From: Opitutaceae bacterium
GTDB taxonomy: Bacteria > Verrucomicrobiota > Verrucomicrobiia > Opitutales > Opitutaceae
Assembly: GCA_030648295.1 (NCBI GenBank)
Contig: JAUSID010000170.1
Location: 1-48,490, forward strand
DNA: 48,490 bases
Direction: 5' to 3'
The notes below the pieces were generated by a model, which saw only the letters and a list, made by a program, of their open reading frames with translations, did no database searches and was not told the DNA's origin. This document shows positions 24,162-33,257 of the stretch, piece by piece. The translations under genes and the position numbers were made by a program. The first letter of the stretch is position 1. Each line of letters starts with the position of its first letter.

Positions 24162-24315
24162 GATTTCAGTCATCATTCCGACCCATGATCGGCCGCAGCT
24201 CGTGGGACGGGCGCTCGCAAGCGTCCTTCAGCAGACGTTCCGCGATTTCGAAGTCGTGCTCGTCGACAACAACCGCAGCACCCCGTCGGTGTCTGCCGCG
24301 CTTGCCGTCCTATAA
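24154..24315 (+). pseudogene. truncated GT2 glycosyltransferase, N-terminal piece
   Basis: A 53-codon frame from GTG 24154 reads AEISVIIPTHDRPQLVGRAL, then SVLQQTFRDFEVVLVDNN, the classic first strand and UDP-sugar motif of GT2 enzymes (normally 250-350 residues). It stops at TAA 24313-24315 after only the first Rossmann part, running into the 3' end of the convergent GT4 gene. It overlaps the end of the upstream GT4 gene by 8 bases, as a translationally coupled gene would. The rest of the gene is missing, so this is a rearrangement or deletion remnant. Confidence 0.8.
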
Positions 24316-25395
24316 CGTCGCGTAAATTTCCGCCCACTGGCCAGCAACGTGAGCAGCCGAAAACCGGCCCAGGTGTTGCGGATCCATGCGGAGCTCATTC
24401 CACGGCGCCGGCTGCAACAGTTGGCGCCACAGGCTCGCCAGCGCCTCCGGATCGTCCGCCGGAAAAAGCCAGCCGTTCACCCCTTGTAGGACCAAATCGT
24501 CAGGCCCGCCGCCACGCGCCGCCATTACCGGAATTCCGGCATACAATGCCTCGAGCGCAACCAGTGAAAACGACTCGTGCTGAAATGGAACGACGACGGC
24601 ATCGACCTTCGTCAACAACGGCGCGGACGACGGCTGCCAGCCAAGCCAGTGCACCCGCTTCTCCAACCCGAGCCGCCATGTGGAAAGCGTCAACGCCTCG
24701 GCGTACGCAGCGGAGGCGGCATCGCCAGTCGGCCCGCCCGCGTGATAAAACTCGACCGGAATGTCCGGCGGGAGCCGAGCTAGCGCCTCAAGTACGAGGT
24801 GCCACCGCTTGTTGGCCGTCAACTGGCCGGCGCCGCCGATCCGCAGCGGCGGTTGTCCTGGCCACCGATGCATGGTCGGCACGGGCCTGCCCGGTACGCC
24901 ATTCGGCACGCAGTCCGTCCAATCGACTTGCCCGCCGCCGTAGTAATGCCGTCGCATCGCAGGCGTGAGCCAGCGCAGCCGGCCATCGAGTATTCTCTTC
25001 GCCGCGCGGTAAAACCAGCGCTGCCGACCATAACAGTGGACACTGACCACCGCCCGCGATTCTCCGAGAGCGTGGAGCCACAACGCGACGCACAGGCCCG
25101 CGCGCGAATGTCCGTGAAACACCCGCCCAGGCCCGCCGCGCAGCCAATCGCGCACCGGCAGGGCCACGGCGCGGGCCCGCCACATCGTTGCCGGCGTGAT
25201 TTTCTCGGCCTCGATCGGCGGCAGTCCCATGACCTCGAGCGACAGTTCGGACCCGGCACGAAACCGCCGGCTGACACCGAGGATTGATCGAAAATCCCCG
25301 GCGGCGGCGAGGTGACGAATGCTCGTCACAATCCCGCCGCGATCATCAACGTAGCCGGTATACTGGAGCACGGTCAGGGGATTCGCGGCGGGCAT
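24310..25395 (-). CDS. glycosyltransferase, GT4 family
   Basis: 361 residues of GT-B fold. The N-terminal VLQYTGYVDDRGGIVTSIRHLA is the acceptor-side glycine loop. WTDCVPNGVPGRP and IGGAGQLTANKRWHLVLEAL mark the domain junction. FSLVALEALYAGIPVMAARGGGPDDLV is the E-x7-E donor site. It lies on the minus strand inside an otherwise plus-strand polysaccharide locus. Its stop overlaps the truncated GT2 frame. The upstream neighbour on the same strand is the GT2 gene at 25415, 19 bases away, so they form a small operon. Confidence 0.9.
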   Translation of the reverse strand: MPAANPLTVLQYTGYVDDRGGIVTSIRHLAAAGDFRSILGVSRRFRAGSELSLEVMGLPPIEAEKITPATMWRARAVALPVRDWLRGGPGRVFHGHSRAGLCVALWLHALGESRAVVSVHCYGRQRWFYRAAKRILDGRLRWLTPAMRRHYYGGGQVDWTDCVPNGVPGRPVPTMHRWPGQPPLRIGGAGQLTANKRWHLVLEALARLPPDIPVEFYHAGGPTGDAASAAYAEALTLSTWRLGLEKRVHWLGWQPSSAPLLTKVDAVVVPFQHESFSLVALEALYAGIPVMAARGGGPDDLVLQGVNGWLFPADDPEALASLWRQLLQPAPWNELRMDPQHLGRFSAAHVAGQWAEIYATL

Positions 25396-25414
25396 GGTGG
25401 TCAGGCTCCCGTGT

Positions 25415-26380
25415 TCAACGTGCGTCGTGCCGCGCGGGCGCCGCGACAGCTGCCGGCCACCGGCCGCGGCGGCCAGTCAGCGCATGCCAGAAACCCGTCG
25501 CGACGGCCCGCACTTTTTCGCCGCGGTGTTCGCAAAAGAACAAGAGCTTGAGCAGGTCGCTGGCGTAATGCCACGCGTCGCGCATCGCCCAGCGGAAATC
25601 AGCGCGGCCATGCGTCGCGTACAGGACGAGCAGATTCCGCGCCTGATAATAACGTCGCGATGCATCATAGTCGTTGATGCGCGGATTCAGCCACAGCCAT
25701 CGTCGCTGCTCATACCGCCCCATCGCGTGATCGAGGACCACGCTGCGCACCTCGAGCACATTCCACCCCGCGCGGCGACAGCGCAGGCAGAACTCAAGGT
25801 CCACACATGCCATGAAGAAATCGTCGCGAAACCCGCCGACCGCCCGCAGCGCCGCGGTCGCGACCAGGTTGCCCGAGGACGCGGTGACGCTCACCGGGAC
25901 GGTTCCAATCGAGTCGTCTCGCACCGGCCCGGTCGCCGGCGAGTAAACGAACCCGAGGTGCCGATCGCGATACAACGGCGCGAGGACGGCCGTGTGATCG
26001 GCTCCCGGATACGGCTCGTGCGCGGCAAGCAGGGCGGCGATGTACCCTTCCGGTGCCGCACTGTCCTGATCGAACGTGGCGAGCCACTCGAATCCGCCGG
26101 CGACCGCGAATGCCGCGCCCTGGTTGAAGGCGGTGGCAATGCCGAGGTTTTCCGGGTTCGCGATCAAGTGAACCTCGGGTTGACCGACGATCGTCGCCAG
26201 CCGTGCGCGGCTGGCGGCCGTCGCCTCGTTGTCGACGACGACCACCGCGCCGACCTGGCGGCGGATTGCCTCGATATGCGCCGGAACTTCCGGGCCGGGC
26301 CGGTAGGTCACCACGACCGCGCACACTCGCCCGCCCGCAGGTGAAGCGGGCGCGGCGCGGTTTGCCCCGATGGTGGTCAT
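25415..26380 (-). CDS. glycosyltransferase, GT2 family (rhamnosyltransferase-like)
   Basis: About 321 residues from the ATG at 26380; an in-frame ATG at 26422 is also possible. The fold is GT-A: CAVVVTYRPGPEVPAHIEAI opens it, VVVVDNEA is the donor site, WLATFDQDSAAPEG holds the D-x-D metal motif, GGFRDDFFMACVDLEFCLR is the acceptor-side motif, and RRYYQARNLLVLYATHGR is the C-terminal signature of rhamnosyltransferase-type members. It likely adds a deoxysugar or hexose to the lipid-linked repeat unit. A decayed relative lies directly upstream on the same strand. Confidence 0.88.
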   Translation of the reverse strand: MTTIGANRAAPASPAGGRVCAVVVTYRPGPEVPAHIEAIRRQVGAVVVVDNEATAASRARLATIVGQPEVHLIANPENLGIATAFNQGAAFAVAGGFEWLATFDQDSAAPEGYIAALLAAHEPYPGADHTAVLAPLYRDRHLGFVYSPATGPVRDDSIGTVPVSVTASSGNLVATAALRAVGGFRDDFFMACVDLEFCLRCRRAGWNVLEVRSVVLDHAMGRYEQRRWLWLNPRINDYDASRRYYQARNLLVLYATHGRADFRWAMRDAWHYASDLLKLLFFCEHRGEKVRAVATGFWHALTGRRGRWPAAVAAPARHDAR

Positions 26381-26438
26381 GGCGCACGTCATGCAGAAAA
26401 ATGCCGCCCCAGCCAAAAACAAAACGCGGCCGCGGTTC

Positions 26439-26709
26439 TCAACGGATCCGCGGACCGAATCGTCCAGTTAGGGCGTCGCGCACACCGGCCAGCATTGCAC
26501 ACAGCATGGGCCCGCGATTCTCCGCGAACAACACTGGCTTCAGGAAATCCCACGCGAACCCGTGCGCGTTCCCGAGCGTCCAGCGCGGATCGAAGGTGCC
26601 GAAAGCGCGCCTACAGCACGAGCCGATTGCGTGTCTGGTCGTAGCAGCGGTCGACGGCCTGGTCGTTCACCCAGGGCGTTCGACCGAACAGTCGCCGCTG
26701 TTCCCAATG
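26439..26709 (-). pseudogene. frameshifted C-terminal remnant of a second GT2 gene
   Basis: On the minus strand, one frame reads HWEQRRLFGRTPWVNDQ and then CYDQTRNRLVL, ending at TAG 26611-26613. A second frame continues FDPRWTLGNAHGFAWDFLKP, then AMLAGVRDALTGRFGPRIR with a stop at 26439. Together these align with the C-terminus of the intact GT2 next door (YEQRRWLWLNPRIND, YYQARNLLVL, FRWAMRDAWHYASDLLKLLF, HALTG). The reading frame is therefore broken near 26605-26613. Weaker similarity (FGFGDILFHARVPGCKRR) suggests it extends to about 26830. The N-terminal half is absent. Confidence 0.7.
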
Positions 26710-26906
26710 GCCACGACGGATTCCGCGGCTGCTCCGATGGCCCTGATGCGCTGGCTGACGGCGTTTGCACCCCGGCACTCGGGCATGAAAGAGTATATCG
26801 CCAAAACCAAAACGCCGCGCAAAATGAGCGCGATGATGATTACCGCTGCCTGCGGGCGCCCGCCGCGCGCGATCGCGCCCTTCGGGGCGGCGCGGCCACA
26901 ACGTGC

Positions 26907-28151
26907 ATGAGGATCACCGCCGAGGATTTTCGGCAGCGGCTGGTTCCCATTGTCGCGGCGCAAGGCTTCGGCTTCGCCTGTGGGTTTGCCGGCGTGTGGC
27001 TCGTCTCGAAATGGGTCGAGCCGGCCGACTACGGCGCCTACGGCGTTTTCGCGACACTCGCAACGGTTGGCGCCTCCGTCGTGTATGCCGGGTTGTTGAA
27101 ATTCCTGAACCGGCACTGGCATCTGGCGCCCGACCGCGGCGCATTGCTGCGCGAGACGCTCACCGCAATGGGGCGGAAGACGCCGTGGCTGCTGGCGGTC
27201 TGCACGGCGGCGACGATCCTGGCACGGCCCGAACAGACATGGATTTATGGCGCGTTTCTGTTCGCCACCGCGATCTTCGTCTCGCTTGCGCAACTCGCCC
27301 AGTCCGCGCTGCAAGCGGCCCAGGAGCACTGGCGTGACCTCGGCGTATCGGTTGGGATTTCCCTCACCCGATCGTTCGCGCCGCCGCTCTTCTACGTCGG
27401 TACGGGCGCGGGGGTGGTCGCCTTGTTCGCGGGCTTCCTGCTGCAAGCGCTCGTCGGCACGCTGCTCGGTGCGGTGCAGCTTGCCCGATGGCAGCAGCCA
27501 AAGCACCTTGGCGCAGGCACTGCAACGCTGACCCCAGTCTATGAAGGTCCACGGTTTGTGGCACTCGCTGCGGCCGGCTGGATCCTCGCCGGCGTGAATC
27601 GGTGGATCGTGGCTGCGTTCTTTGGGGCCGAGCCGGCCGGCTATTACACGCTCGCGGCGAATCTCGGTGGGATTCTGCCGTTTATGGCGGGCATGGTCTT
27701 CCTGCAGTTCATGCAACCCCAATGGTTCGCCGCCGAGTGCGAATCGATGGTCCACCGCGAAAACCTGCTGCGCGACGTGGATCGCGTGGCGTTCGCGTAC
27801 ACCGTGCTGGCGTTGGCGCTGGCTGCAATCGTGCACCTCGCCATGCCGCTGCTGACAGGCCCGGTGATTGATATTCGTTACCGCAACGCGGAGGAGTTTG
27901 TATTCGTCGCGGGTTGCTCCACCACGGCCGTCACCACGGGACTCTACTTCCATGCGATGCTCATGGCTGCGAAGCGTGAACGCAGCTGCTTTACGGCCGA
28001 CCTCTCGGGCGCCGGCTGCCTGATCACTGGCGGAATCCTCAGTGCCGCGGCGGGACTGACGTGGTTCAAGCTCTGGCTGGCTGTTTCGCCGCTCGTACCG
28101 TGGCTGGTGAACCGCACCGTGGCGCGGCGGGCGGTGTATCAACAGACATGA
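26907..28151 (+). CDS. Wzx-like polysaccharide flippase (MOP superfamily)
   Basis: 414 residues from the ATG at 26907; the open frame before it is antisense to the GT2 remnant. The protein is a polytopic membrane protein with about twelve hydrophobic segments and the usual opening RQRLVPIVAAQGFGFACGFAGVWLVSKWVEPADYG, in which the Y-G after the second helix is typical of Wzx/RfbX-type transporters. It likely moves lipid-linked repeat units across the inner membrane. It precedes the ligase/polymerase-like gene on the same strand, a normal order in Wzx/Wzy loci. Confidence 0.85.
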   Translation: MRITAEDFRQRLVPIVAAQGFGFACGFAGVWLVSKWVEPADYGAYGVFATLATVGASVVYAGLLKFLNRHWHLAPDRGALLRETLTAMGRKTPWLLAVCTAATILARPEQTWIYGAFLFATAIFVSLAQLAQSALQAAQEHWRDLGVSVGISLTRSFAPPLFYVGTGAGVVALFAGFLLQALVGTLLGAVQLARWQQPKHLGAGTATLTPVYEGPRFVALAAAGWILAGVNRWIVAAFFGAEPAGYYTLAANLGGILPFMAGMVFLQFMQPQWFAAECESMVHRENLLRDVDRVAFAYTVLALALAAIVHLAMPLLTGPVIDIRYRNAEEFVFVAGCSTTAVTTGLYFHAMLMAAKRERSCFTADLSGAGCLITGGILSAAAGLTWFKLWLAVSPLVPWLVNRTVARRAVYQQT

Positions 28152-28268
28152 GGAAACCGAGGCGGCAACGGCATTTGCGCGTAACAGACCTCGGCGTTCG
28201 AGCTGCGGTCTCGCCAAATCGCACGACGGCACGTAATGGCAATACTCGCGCATGATGCCCCCCATCGA

Positions 28269-29735
28269 ATGAACCCCGGCGCGCGAGTGATCCTGGTCAG
28301 TGTGGCGGCTGGCGTCGTCGCGATGCTGCTCGGCTGGCAAATCGCCAATGGAAAGGTGTTTTCGATGGATCTGGTCGGCGCGGTCGCAGGAGGTGCGGTC
28401 GTGATCGCGCTGTGCGCCATCCTCGTGCAGTGCTTTCGACAGCCCGTCGATGTCATCACGCTCGGGCTCGTGATATTCGGCTATATTGTGGGGAACCGCG
28501 GGTTCGCCCAACTGATGCCGGCACCAAGCCTCCCGCTGTTACCCGCGGAAGCGGTGCTGCTGATTGCAGGCGGATGGTGGCTCATTTCGTCCGCGTTCGC
28601 GCGCCGGTTGCCGTGGGAATACGACGCGCTGAACGTGATCGTGCTCCTTTGGCTCGTGCTCGGGTCGGCACGGCTGATCTTCGACGTTCGGCCGTATGGA
28701 CTCGTCGCGGTGCGTGACTTCGCCACCGTTTATTACGCGCTGTACTTTTTCATCGCCCAGCGCATCGCACGCACTGATTCCAGCAGGCGGTTTGTGATCA
28801 ACACCGCGCTGGTGGCATCTGTCCTGGTTCTACCGGGGATCATCCTCACGGATGCGTTCCCGGAATTCTTCTTCGGCCAGCTCACCGTGCGCGGCCTACC
28901 CCTTATTTATTACAAAGGCGATCTTGGTCACATCTTCGTCGGCGTGGGCTCGCTCCTCCTGTTCTTTTGGGCGAAGGGAAAACACCGGGTATGGGCTTGG
29001 CCGTTGTCAGCCGCTATGTTTCTGTTCGTCGTTTCAGGCAACAGTCGCGCCACCGCCGTCGGACTGCTGGCCGCGATTGGCCTGCTGCTCATCACCCGCC
29101 ACTGGCGGTTCCCGGCGCTCCAGGCGGCAACCGTCGGCATGGCGTTGGTCGTGATGGTGGTCATGGCCACCTTCTTCAACAATGGCTGGGCGGACAAAAA
29201 ACTGAGCGGTATTTCGGAACGGCTCTACTCGATGATCGATCTACGGGGGACAGGCACCTATCAAAGCGAGGACAGCTTCAACAAGGGAGACAACAATCTG
29301 TTCCGGCTGGTCTGGTGGGAGAACGTCGTCCGCGATACATGGGAGGGGAATGCCGTGTTCGGCCTCGGCTTCGGTTATGACCTGGCGCAGCGATTCGTAC
29401 GTGAATACTTTCCGGAAGCCACGGATGAATTCTCGGCGCGCAGTCCTCACAACATTTTCCTGACCGTATTCGGCCGGCTTGGCATCGCCGGCGTTATCGT
29501 GTGGGGAGGGTTGTGTCTGGTCATGTTGCGCGAGACCTGGCGCTCGCTGCGAGATTCTACCGACACGATGCAGTGGGCGCTCTGGTGTTCACTGTGGTTG
29601 GTCATGATCGGTGCCAGCTTGGGCGTCGTGCTGGAGGGACCGATGGGCGCCGTGCCGTTCTGGACGCTTCTCGGCGTGGCGCATCAACCAGCTGAACCCG
29701 CTGACGACGCGGAGGGCGATGTGGTCGCTCCATAA
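28269..29735 (+). CDS. O-antigen ligase/polymerase-like membrane protein (Wzy/WaaL)
   Basis: 488 residues with about twelve membrane segments. A large periplasmic loop holds WWENVVRDTWEGNAVFGLGFGYDL and FSARSPHNIFLTVFGRLGIAGVI; the SPHN-x-FL motif after a G-x-G is the mark of the O-antigen ligase (Wzy_C) family. It would polymerise or transfer the repeat units flipped by the upstream Wzx-like protein. The ATG at 28269 leads directly into the first helix (RVILVSVAAGVVAMLLG), so I prefer it to 28236. The C-terminus is hydrophilic and acidic. Polymerase and ligase cannot be told apart from sequence. Confidence 0.87.
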   Translation: MNPGARVILVSVAAGVVAMLLGWQIANGKVFSMDLVGAVAGGAVVIALCAILVQCFRQPVDVITLGLVIFGYIVGNRGFAQLMPAPSLPLLPAEAVLLIAGGWWLISSAFARRLPWEYDALNVIVLLWLVLGSARLIFDVRPYGLVAVRDFATVYYALYFFIAQRIARTDSSRRFVINTALVASVLVLPGIILTDAFPEFFFGQLTVRGLPLIYYKGDLGHIFVGVGSLLLFFWAKGKHRVWAWPLSAAMFLFVVSGNSRATAVGLLAAIGLLLITRHWRFPALQAATVGMALVVMVVMATFFNNGWADKKLSGISERLYSMIDLRGTGTYQSEDSFNKGDNNLFRLVWWENVVRDTWEGNAVFGLGFGYDLAQRFVREYFPEATDEFSARSPHNIFLTVFGRLGIAGVIVWGGLCLVMLRETWRSLRDSTDTMQWALWCSLWLVMIGASLGVVLEGPMGAVPFWTLLGVAHQPAEPADDAEGDVVAP

Positions 29736-29932
29736 TGCGTGCGGCCTTATTTGCTCCTTGTTCCGGCGGCGCCGGTGGCCGTGGTTTCACCGGGCGTTGC
29801 CACGGCGCGGCGGCACAATCTCGGAGGACTCTCGTCTGCTGGCTTGATGCAGGTGCTTTTCCCGGGTTGCGCCGTTCTGGCTGAACGATTCCTTGGACTC
29901 GCCAAGAACTTGCTCCCTGTCCGACCCCCCCC

Positions 29933-31195
29933 ATGAACCTTCCCGCGCCCACTGATTACCTGTCGATCTTCCGGCCGGTCACGCGTGCGAACTGGAACGT
30001 CCTCGCGCCGCTTGCACTTATCGGGCTCAGCCTTTTCGGGATCGCGTTCATCTACTCCGCCCAGTTTTCCGCCTCCCGCACCGGCGGCGACAGCCTCGTC
30101 GCGCTGCTCCGGCAGGAATGGGTCAAACAAATCATCTATCTCGGCATCGGCGGATCTTTATACGTCATCGTCTCGCTCATCGATTACCGGTTCTGGTTCA
30201 GCATCGCCCATTGGATCTACGCCGCGTGTTTCGTGCCGCTTTTGCTCGTGCTCATCCCCGGTATCGGCACGGAAGTCTATGGTTCCCAGCGCTGGATTAA
30301 TTTCGGGCTCTTCTCCTACCAGCCGTCCGAGACGGCCAAGATTGGCGTGCTGCTCATGACCGCCTCGATCCTGGTGCACTCGAAAATCGGCACCGTACAG
30401 CAGTCGCTCGGCACTCTCGGGAAATTGGCCCTTGCGGTCGGAGCCCCCATGTTCCTTATCCTCCTCCAGCCCGATTTAAAGTCGGCGATCGTGCTGCCCC
30501 CGATGGTGTTCTCCATGCTCTATGTGTCCAAGCTCTCCGTGAGGTTTTTCCTCGGGGCCCTTGGCGCCTTCCTGCTCCTCATCGGGTCCGTCACCCTGGA
30601 CATGTCGCGCTATGTCAACTTCATGGAGTCGAACAACTACTCCTACTCGCGCGACAAGGGAAAATACGAGAGCCACTCCTGGTTTCCGCTCCACGACTAC
30701 CAGCGCAACCGCATCCTTTCTTTCGTTAACCCTGACAAATATGACCCCACCGGCATCGGCTGGAACCAGCGGCAATCGCTGATTTCCGTCGGCAGCGGCG
30801 GGCTCAGGGGCAAGGGATGGACGGAGGGCACGCAGGCCCAACTCGGGTACCTGCCCCGCTCCGTCGCGCACAACGATTTTATCTTCTCGGTTATCGCCGA
30901 GGAAAAAGGATTTCTGGGAAGCCTCACGGTCCTGGGCCTGTTTGGGATAGTGTTGTTCAACGGCATTCGCGTCGCCGGTTCCGCACGGGACCGACTCGGC
31001 ACCCTGATCGCCATCGGCGTGACGGTGCTCTTTGCGGTGCATGTGTTCGTGAACATCGCCATGACCATCGGGCTGGTGCCCATTACGGGCATACCGCTTC
31101 CCTTCATCAGCTACGGTGGCTCCTTTGTGCTTAGTTGCTGCTTGCTGCAAGGACTGGTCCAGAGCGTCTGGCGCTTCCGGAAGGATTTCACATGA
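29933..31195 (+). CDS. rodA: rod-shape peptidoglycan glycosyltransferase RodA
   Basis: 420 residues of the SEDS family (RodA/FtsW/SpoVE), which polymerises lipid II during elongation. About ten membrane segments are present. Hallmarks are GSQRWINFGLFSYQPSETAK, LLQPDLKSAIVL with the catalytic-region Asp, the large loop with NQRQSLISVGSGGLRGKGW, LPRSVAHNDFIFSVIAEEKGFLG, and GIPLPFISYGGSFVLSCC. The periplasmic loop between helices 7 and 8 (SRYVNFMESNNYSYSRDKGKYES) is longer than in E. coli. It is followed by rng, a frequent neighbour in cell-shape loci. Confidence 0.95.
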   Translation: MNLPAPTDYLSIFRPVTRANWNVLAPLALIGLSLFGIAFIYSAQFSASRTGGDSLVALLRQEWVKQIIYLGIGGSLYVIVSLIDYRFWFSIAHWIYAACFVPLLLVLIPGIGTEVYGSQRWINFGLFSYQPSETAKIGVLLMTASILVHSKIGTVQQSLGTLGKLALAVGAPMFLILLQPDLKSAIVLPPMVFSMLYVSKLSVRFFLGALGAFLLLIGSVTLDMSRYVNFMESNNYSYSRDKGKYESHSWFPLHDYQRNRILSFVNPDKYDPTGIGWNQRQSLISVGSGGLRGKGWTEGTQAQLGYLPRSVAHNDFIFSVIAEEKGFLGSLTVLGLFGIVLFNGIRVAGSARDRLGTLIAIGVTVLFAVHVFVNIAMTIGLVPITGIPLPFISYGGSFVLSCCLLQGLVQSVWRFRKDFT

Positions 31196-31285
31196 GATCC
31201 CCCCGCGCCATGGACCGCTCTGCCGGAATTTCCTGCGCCGCAACTGCCGCGCCCGGGTGCCCCGTGAAAACACGCCACACCCACC

Positions 31286-33040
31286 ATGAGCGATCACCCG
31301 CAATCGCAAGCTCCCTCCGAAGCCGGCCTCGCGCCGGATCACAAGTATGACGAGGAGCTCGCCCATCCTCCGCTCGAAAAACAAGTCGAGCCGGTCACCA
31401 ACGCCGAGCTGAAGGCCGGCGCCGCCGAACGTTCCAAGAACCGTCCCTTCCTCCAGAAGATTCTCGCGGTGTTCCAGAAGGAAAAAGGCTCCTACCGCGA
31501 GCTCATCATCAATTCCGAGCCGCTCGAGAAGCGCGTCGCGCTGCTCGTCGACGGCCGGCTCGAGAAGTTCGAAATCGAACGCGAGTCCGACAACCGGATG
31601 GTTGGCGGCATCTACAAGGGCCGGATCAAGAATCTCGATCCCGGCCTGAAGGCTGCGTTCGTGGATATTGGATACACCAAAAATGCATTCCTGCATTATT
31701 GGGACATGCTGCCGGCCGCAGCCGACTCTTCGGTCGAGGTCGTCCGCGTCAACCGCCGCAAGAACCAGCCCGAGCGCCCCGCCGAACCGACGGTCAAGGA
31801 CATCCCGCAGCTCTACCCGCCCGGCAGCGAAATCGTCATCCAGGTCACGAAGGGCCCCATCGGCTCCAAGGGCCCGCGGACGACGACAAACCTCTCGATT
31901 CCCGGCCGCTATCTCATCCTCACGCCGTTCAGCGAGGGCTGCGGCATCTCGCGCAAGATCGAGGACCCGCTGGAGCGGAAGCGGCTGAAGCAGTTGATCA
32001 ACGAGCTCACCCTGCCCGAAGGCGTGGGTGTGATTGTCCGCACTGCCGGCGAGGGCAAGAAGCCGCGCTATTTCGTCCGCGACCTGCACATCCTCCTGAA
32101 AACCTGGGAGGAGATTCAGACGAAGATGAAGACCGAACGGTCGCCGGCCTGCCTTTACCAGGAGCCGGATCTCGTCGAGCGCACCGTGCGTGACTTCCTG
32201 ACCGAGGAGGTCGACCGCGTCCTCATCGATCGCCGCGAGGACCACGAGCGGACGCAGAAGCTGGTTGGTCAGATCTCCAAGCGCAGCGCGGGGAAGATCG
32301 CCTTATACAAGGACAGCATCCCGATCTTCGAGCGGTTCAACATCGAGCGGCAGATCGAGCAGACCGGCCAGCGCAAGGTGCCGCTGCCGAGCGGCGGCGA
32401 GATCATCATCGACGAGACGGAGGCGCTCATCGCGATCGACGTGAACACCGGTTCGCACAAGAACCGCGGCGGCGACGAGAAGAACGTGATCTACGCCGTC
32501 AACCTCGAGGCGGCGTCGGAGGTCGCGCGCCAGATCCGGCTGCGGAATCTCGGGGGGCTGATCATCATCGACTTCATCGACATGAAGGAGCGGCGCCACC
32601 GCAATGCCATCTACGAAAAGATGGTGGAGCTGATGTCGACGGACAAGGCGAAGAACCACATCCTGCCCATCTCGCAGCTCGGCATCATGCAGATGACGCG
32701 CCAGCGGCAGCAGGAATCGCTCTCGAGCAATCTATATACGGACTGCCCGTATTGCCGCGGCCGCGGGATCGTGAAGAGCGCGACGACGATGTCGGTCGAA
32801 CTGCAGCGCAAGCTGAGCTCGGTCGTCCGCCGTTTGCAGCTCCGCAACGACGGCAAGGAGTATTCCCTGCGCGTGCTGGTGCATCCTAGTATCCTCGAGC
32901 GGTTGCGCAGCGAGGACGCGGATCTCCTGGTGCGGATGGAAAAACTCTTCGGTGTGAAACTGGCCTTCCGAGCCGACCTCAACTACCACGTCGAAAACTT
33001 CAAGATCGTGAACGCGATCTCCGGCGAAGAGTACCGCTGA
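31286..33040 (+). CDS. rng: ribonuclease G/E family endoribonuclease
   Basis: 584 residues. RNase E/G cleaves single-stranded AU-rich RNA and matures rRNA. An extra charged N-terminus of ~65 residues precedes the core. The S1 domain ([33 protein letters not shown]) lies near 105-200. The two metal-binding Asp sites are [11 protein letters not shown] and [11 protein letters not shown]. The zinc-link is DCPYCRGRG, the C-P-x-C-x-G-x-G pattern. The long C-terminal scaffold of RNase E is absent, so RNase G is the better name. It is preceded by rodA with a 90-bp gap. Confidence 0.95.
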   Translation: MSDHPQSQAPSEAGLAPDHKYDEELAHPPLEKQVEPVTNAELKAGAAERSKNRPFLQKILAVFQKEKGSYRELIINSEPLEKRVALLVDGRLEKFEIERESDNRMVGGIYKGRIKNLDPGLKAAFVDIGYTKNAFLHYWDMLPAAADSSVEVVRVNRRKNQPERPAEPTVKDIPQLYPPGSEIVIQVTKGPIGSKGPRTTTNLSIPGRYLILTPFSEGCGISRKIEDPLERKRLKQLINELTLPEGVGVIVRTAGEGKKPRYFVRDLHILLKTWEEIQTKMKTERSPACLYQEPDLVERTVRDFLTEEVDRVLIDRREDHERTQKLVGQISKRSAGKIALYKDSIPIFERFNIERQIEQTGQRKVPLPSGGEIIIDETEALIAIDVNTGSHKNRGGDEKNVIYAVNLEAASEVARQIRLRNLGGLIIIDFIDMKERRHRNAIYEKMVELMSTDKAKNHILPISQLGIMQMTRQRQQESLSSNLYTDCPYCRGRGIVKSATTMSVELQRKLSSVVRRLQLRNDGKEYSLRVLVHPSILERLRSEDADLLVRMEKLFGVKLAFRADLNYHVENFKIVNAISGEEYR

Positions 33041-33051
33041 AGTTGGTCGAA

Positions 33052-33142
33052 GATATTAATCCTGTTGGCAGACATTAATCCTGTTGGCGGCGATATTAAT
33101 CCTGTTGGCCCAGGATTTCGCCGAGACATTAATCCTGTTGGC
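33052..33142. repeat. four direct 18-bp repeats
   Basis: GAYATTAATCCTGTTGGC occurs at 33052-33069, 33071-33088, 33092-33109 and 33125-33142, alternating GAT and GAC at the third base. Spacers are 1, 3 and 15 bases. The repeats start 11 bases after the rng stop and mark the edge between housekeeping genes and the accessory block. They are too short and too tightly spaced for a CRISPR array. Confidence 0.9.
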
Positions 33143-33257
33143 GTGGCGGCCGGAAAATCCCGGCTGCCGCATCCCCGCGCGGTTGAGAGTAATCCATATC
33201 CGATGCGCCTGCCATGCTGCTGAACCGCCGCTCCCGACCGGCCTTCGGCTAGCCGTC

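Noticed and set aside
29739-29936. 65-codon plus-strand frame before rodA
   Set aside because: It overlaps the rodA start and has no recognisable motif or ribosome site.
33052-33142. Possible CRISPR array
   Set aside because: The repeats are 18 bp with spacers of 1-15 bp, there are no unique 30-bp spacers, and no cas genes are nearby.
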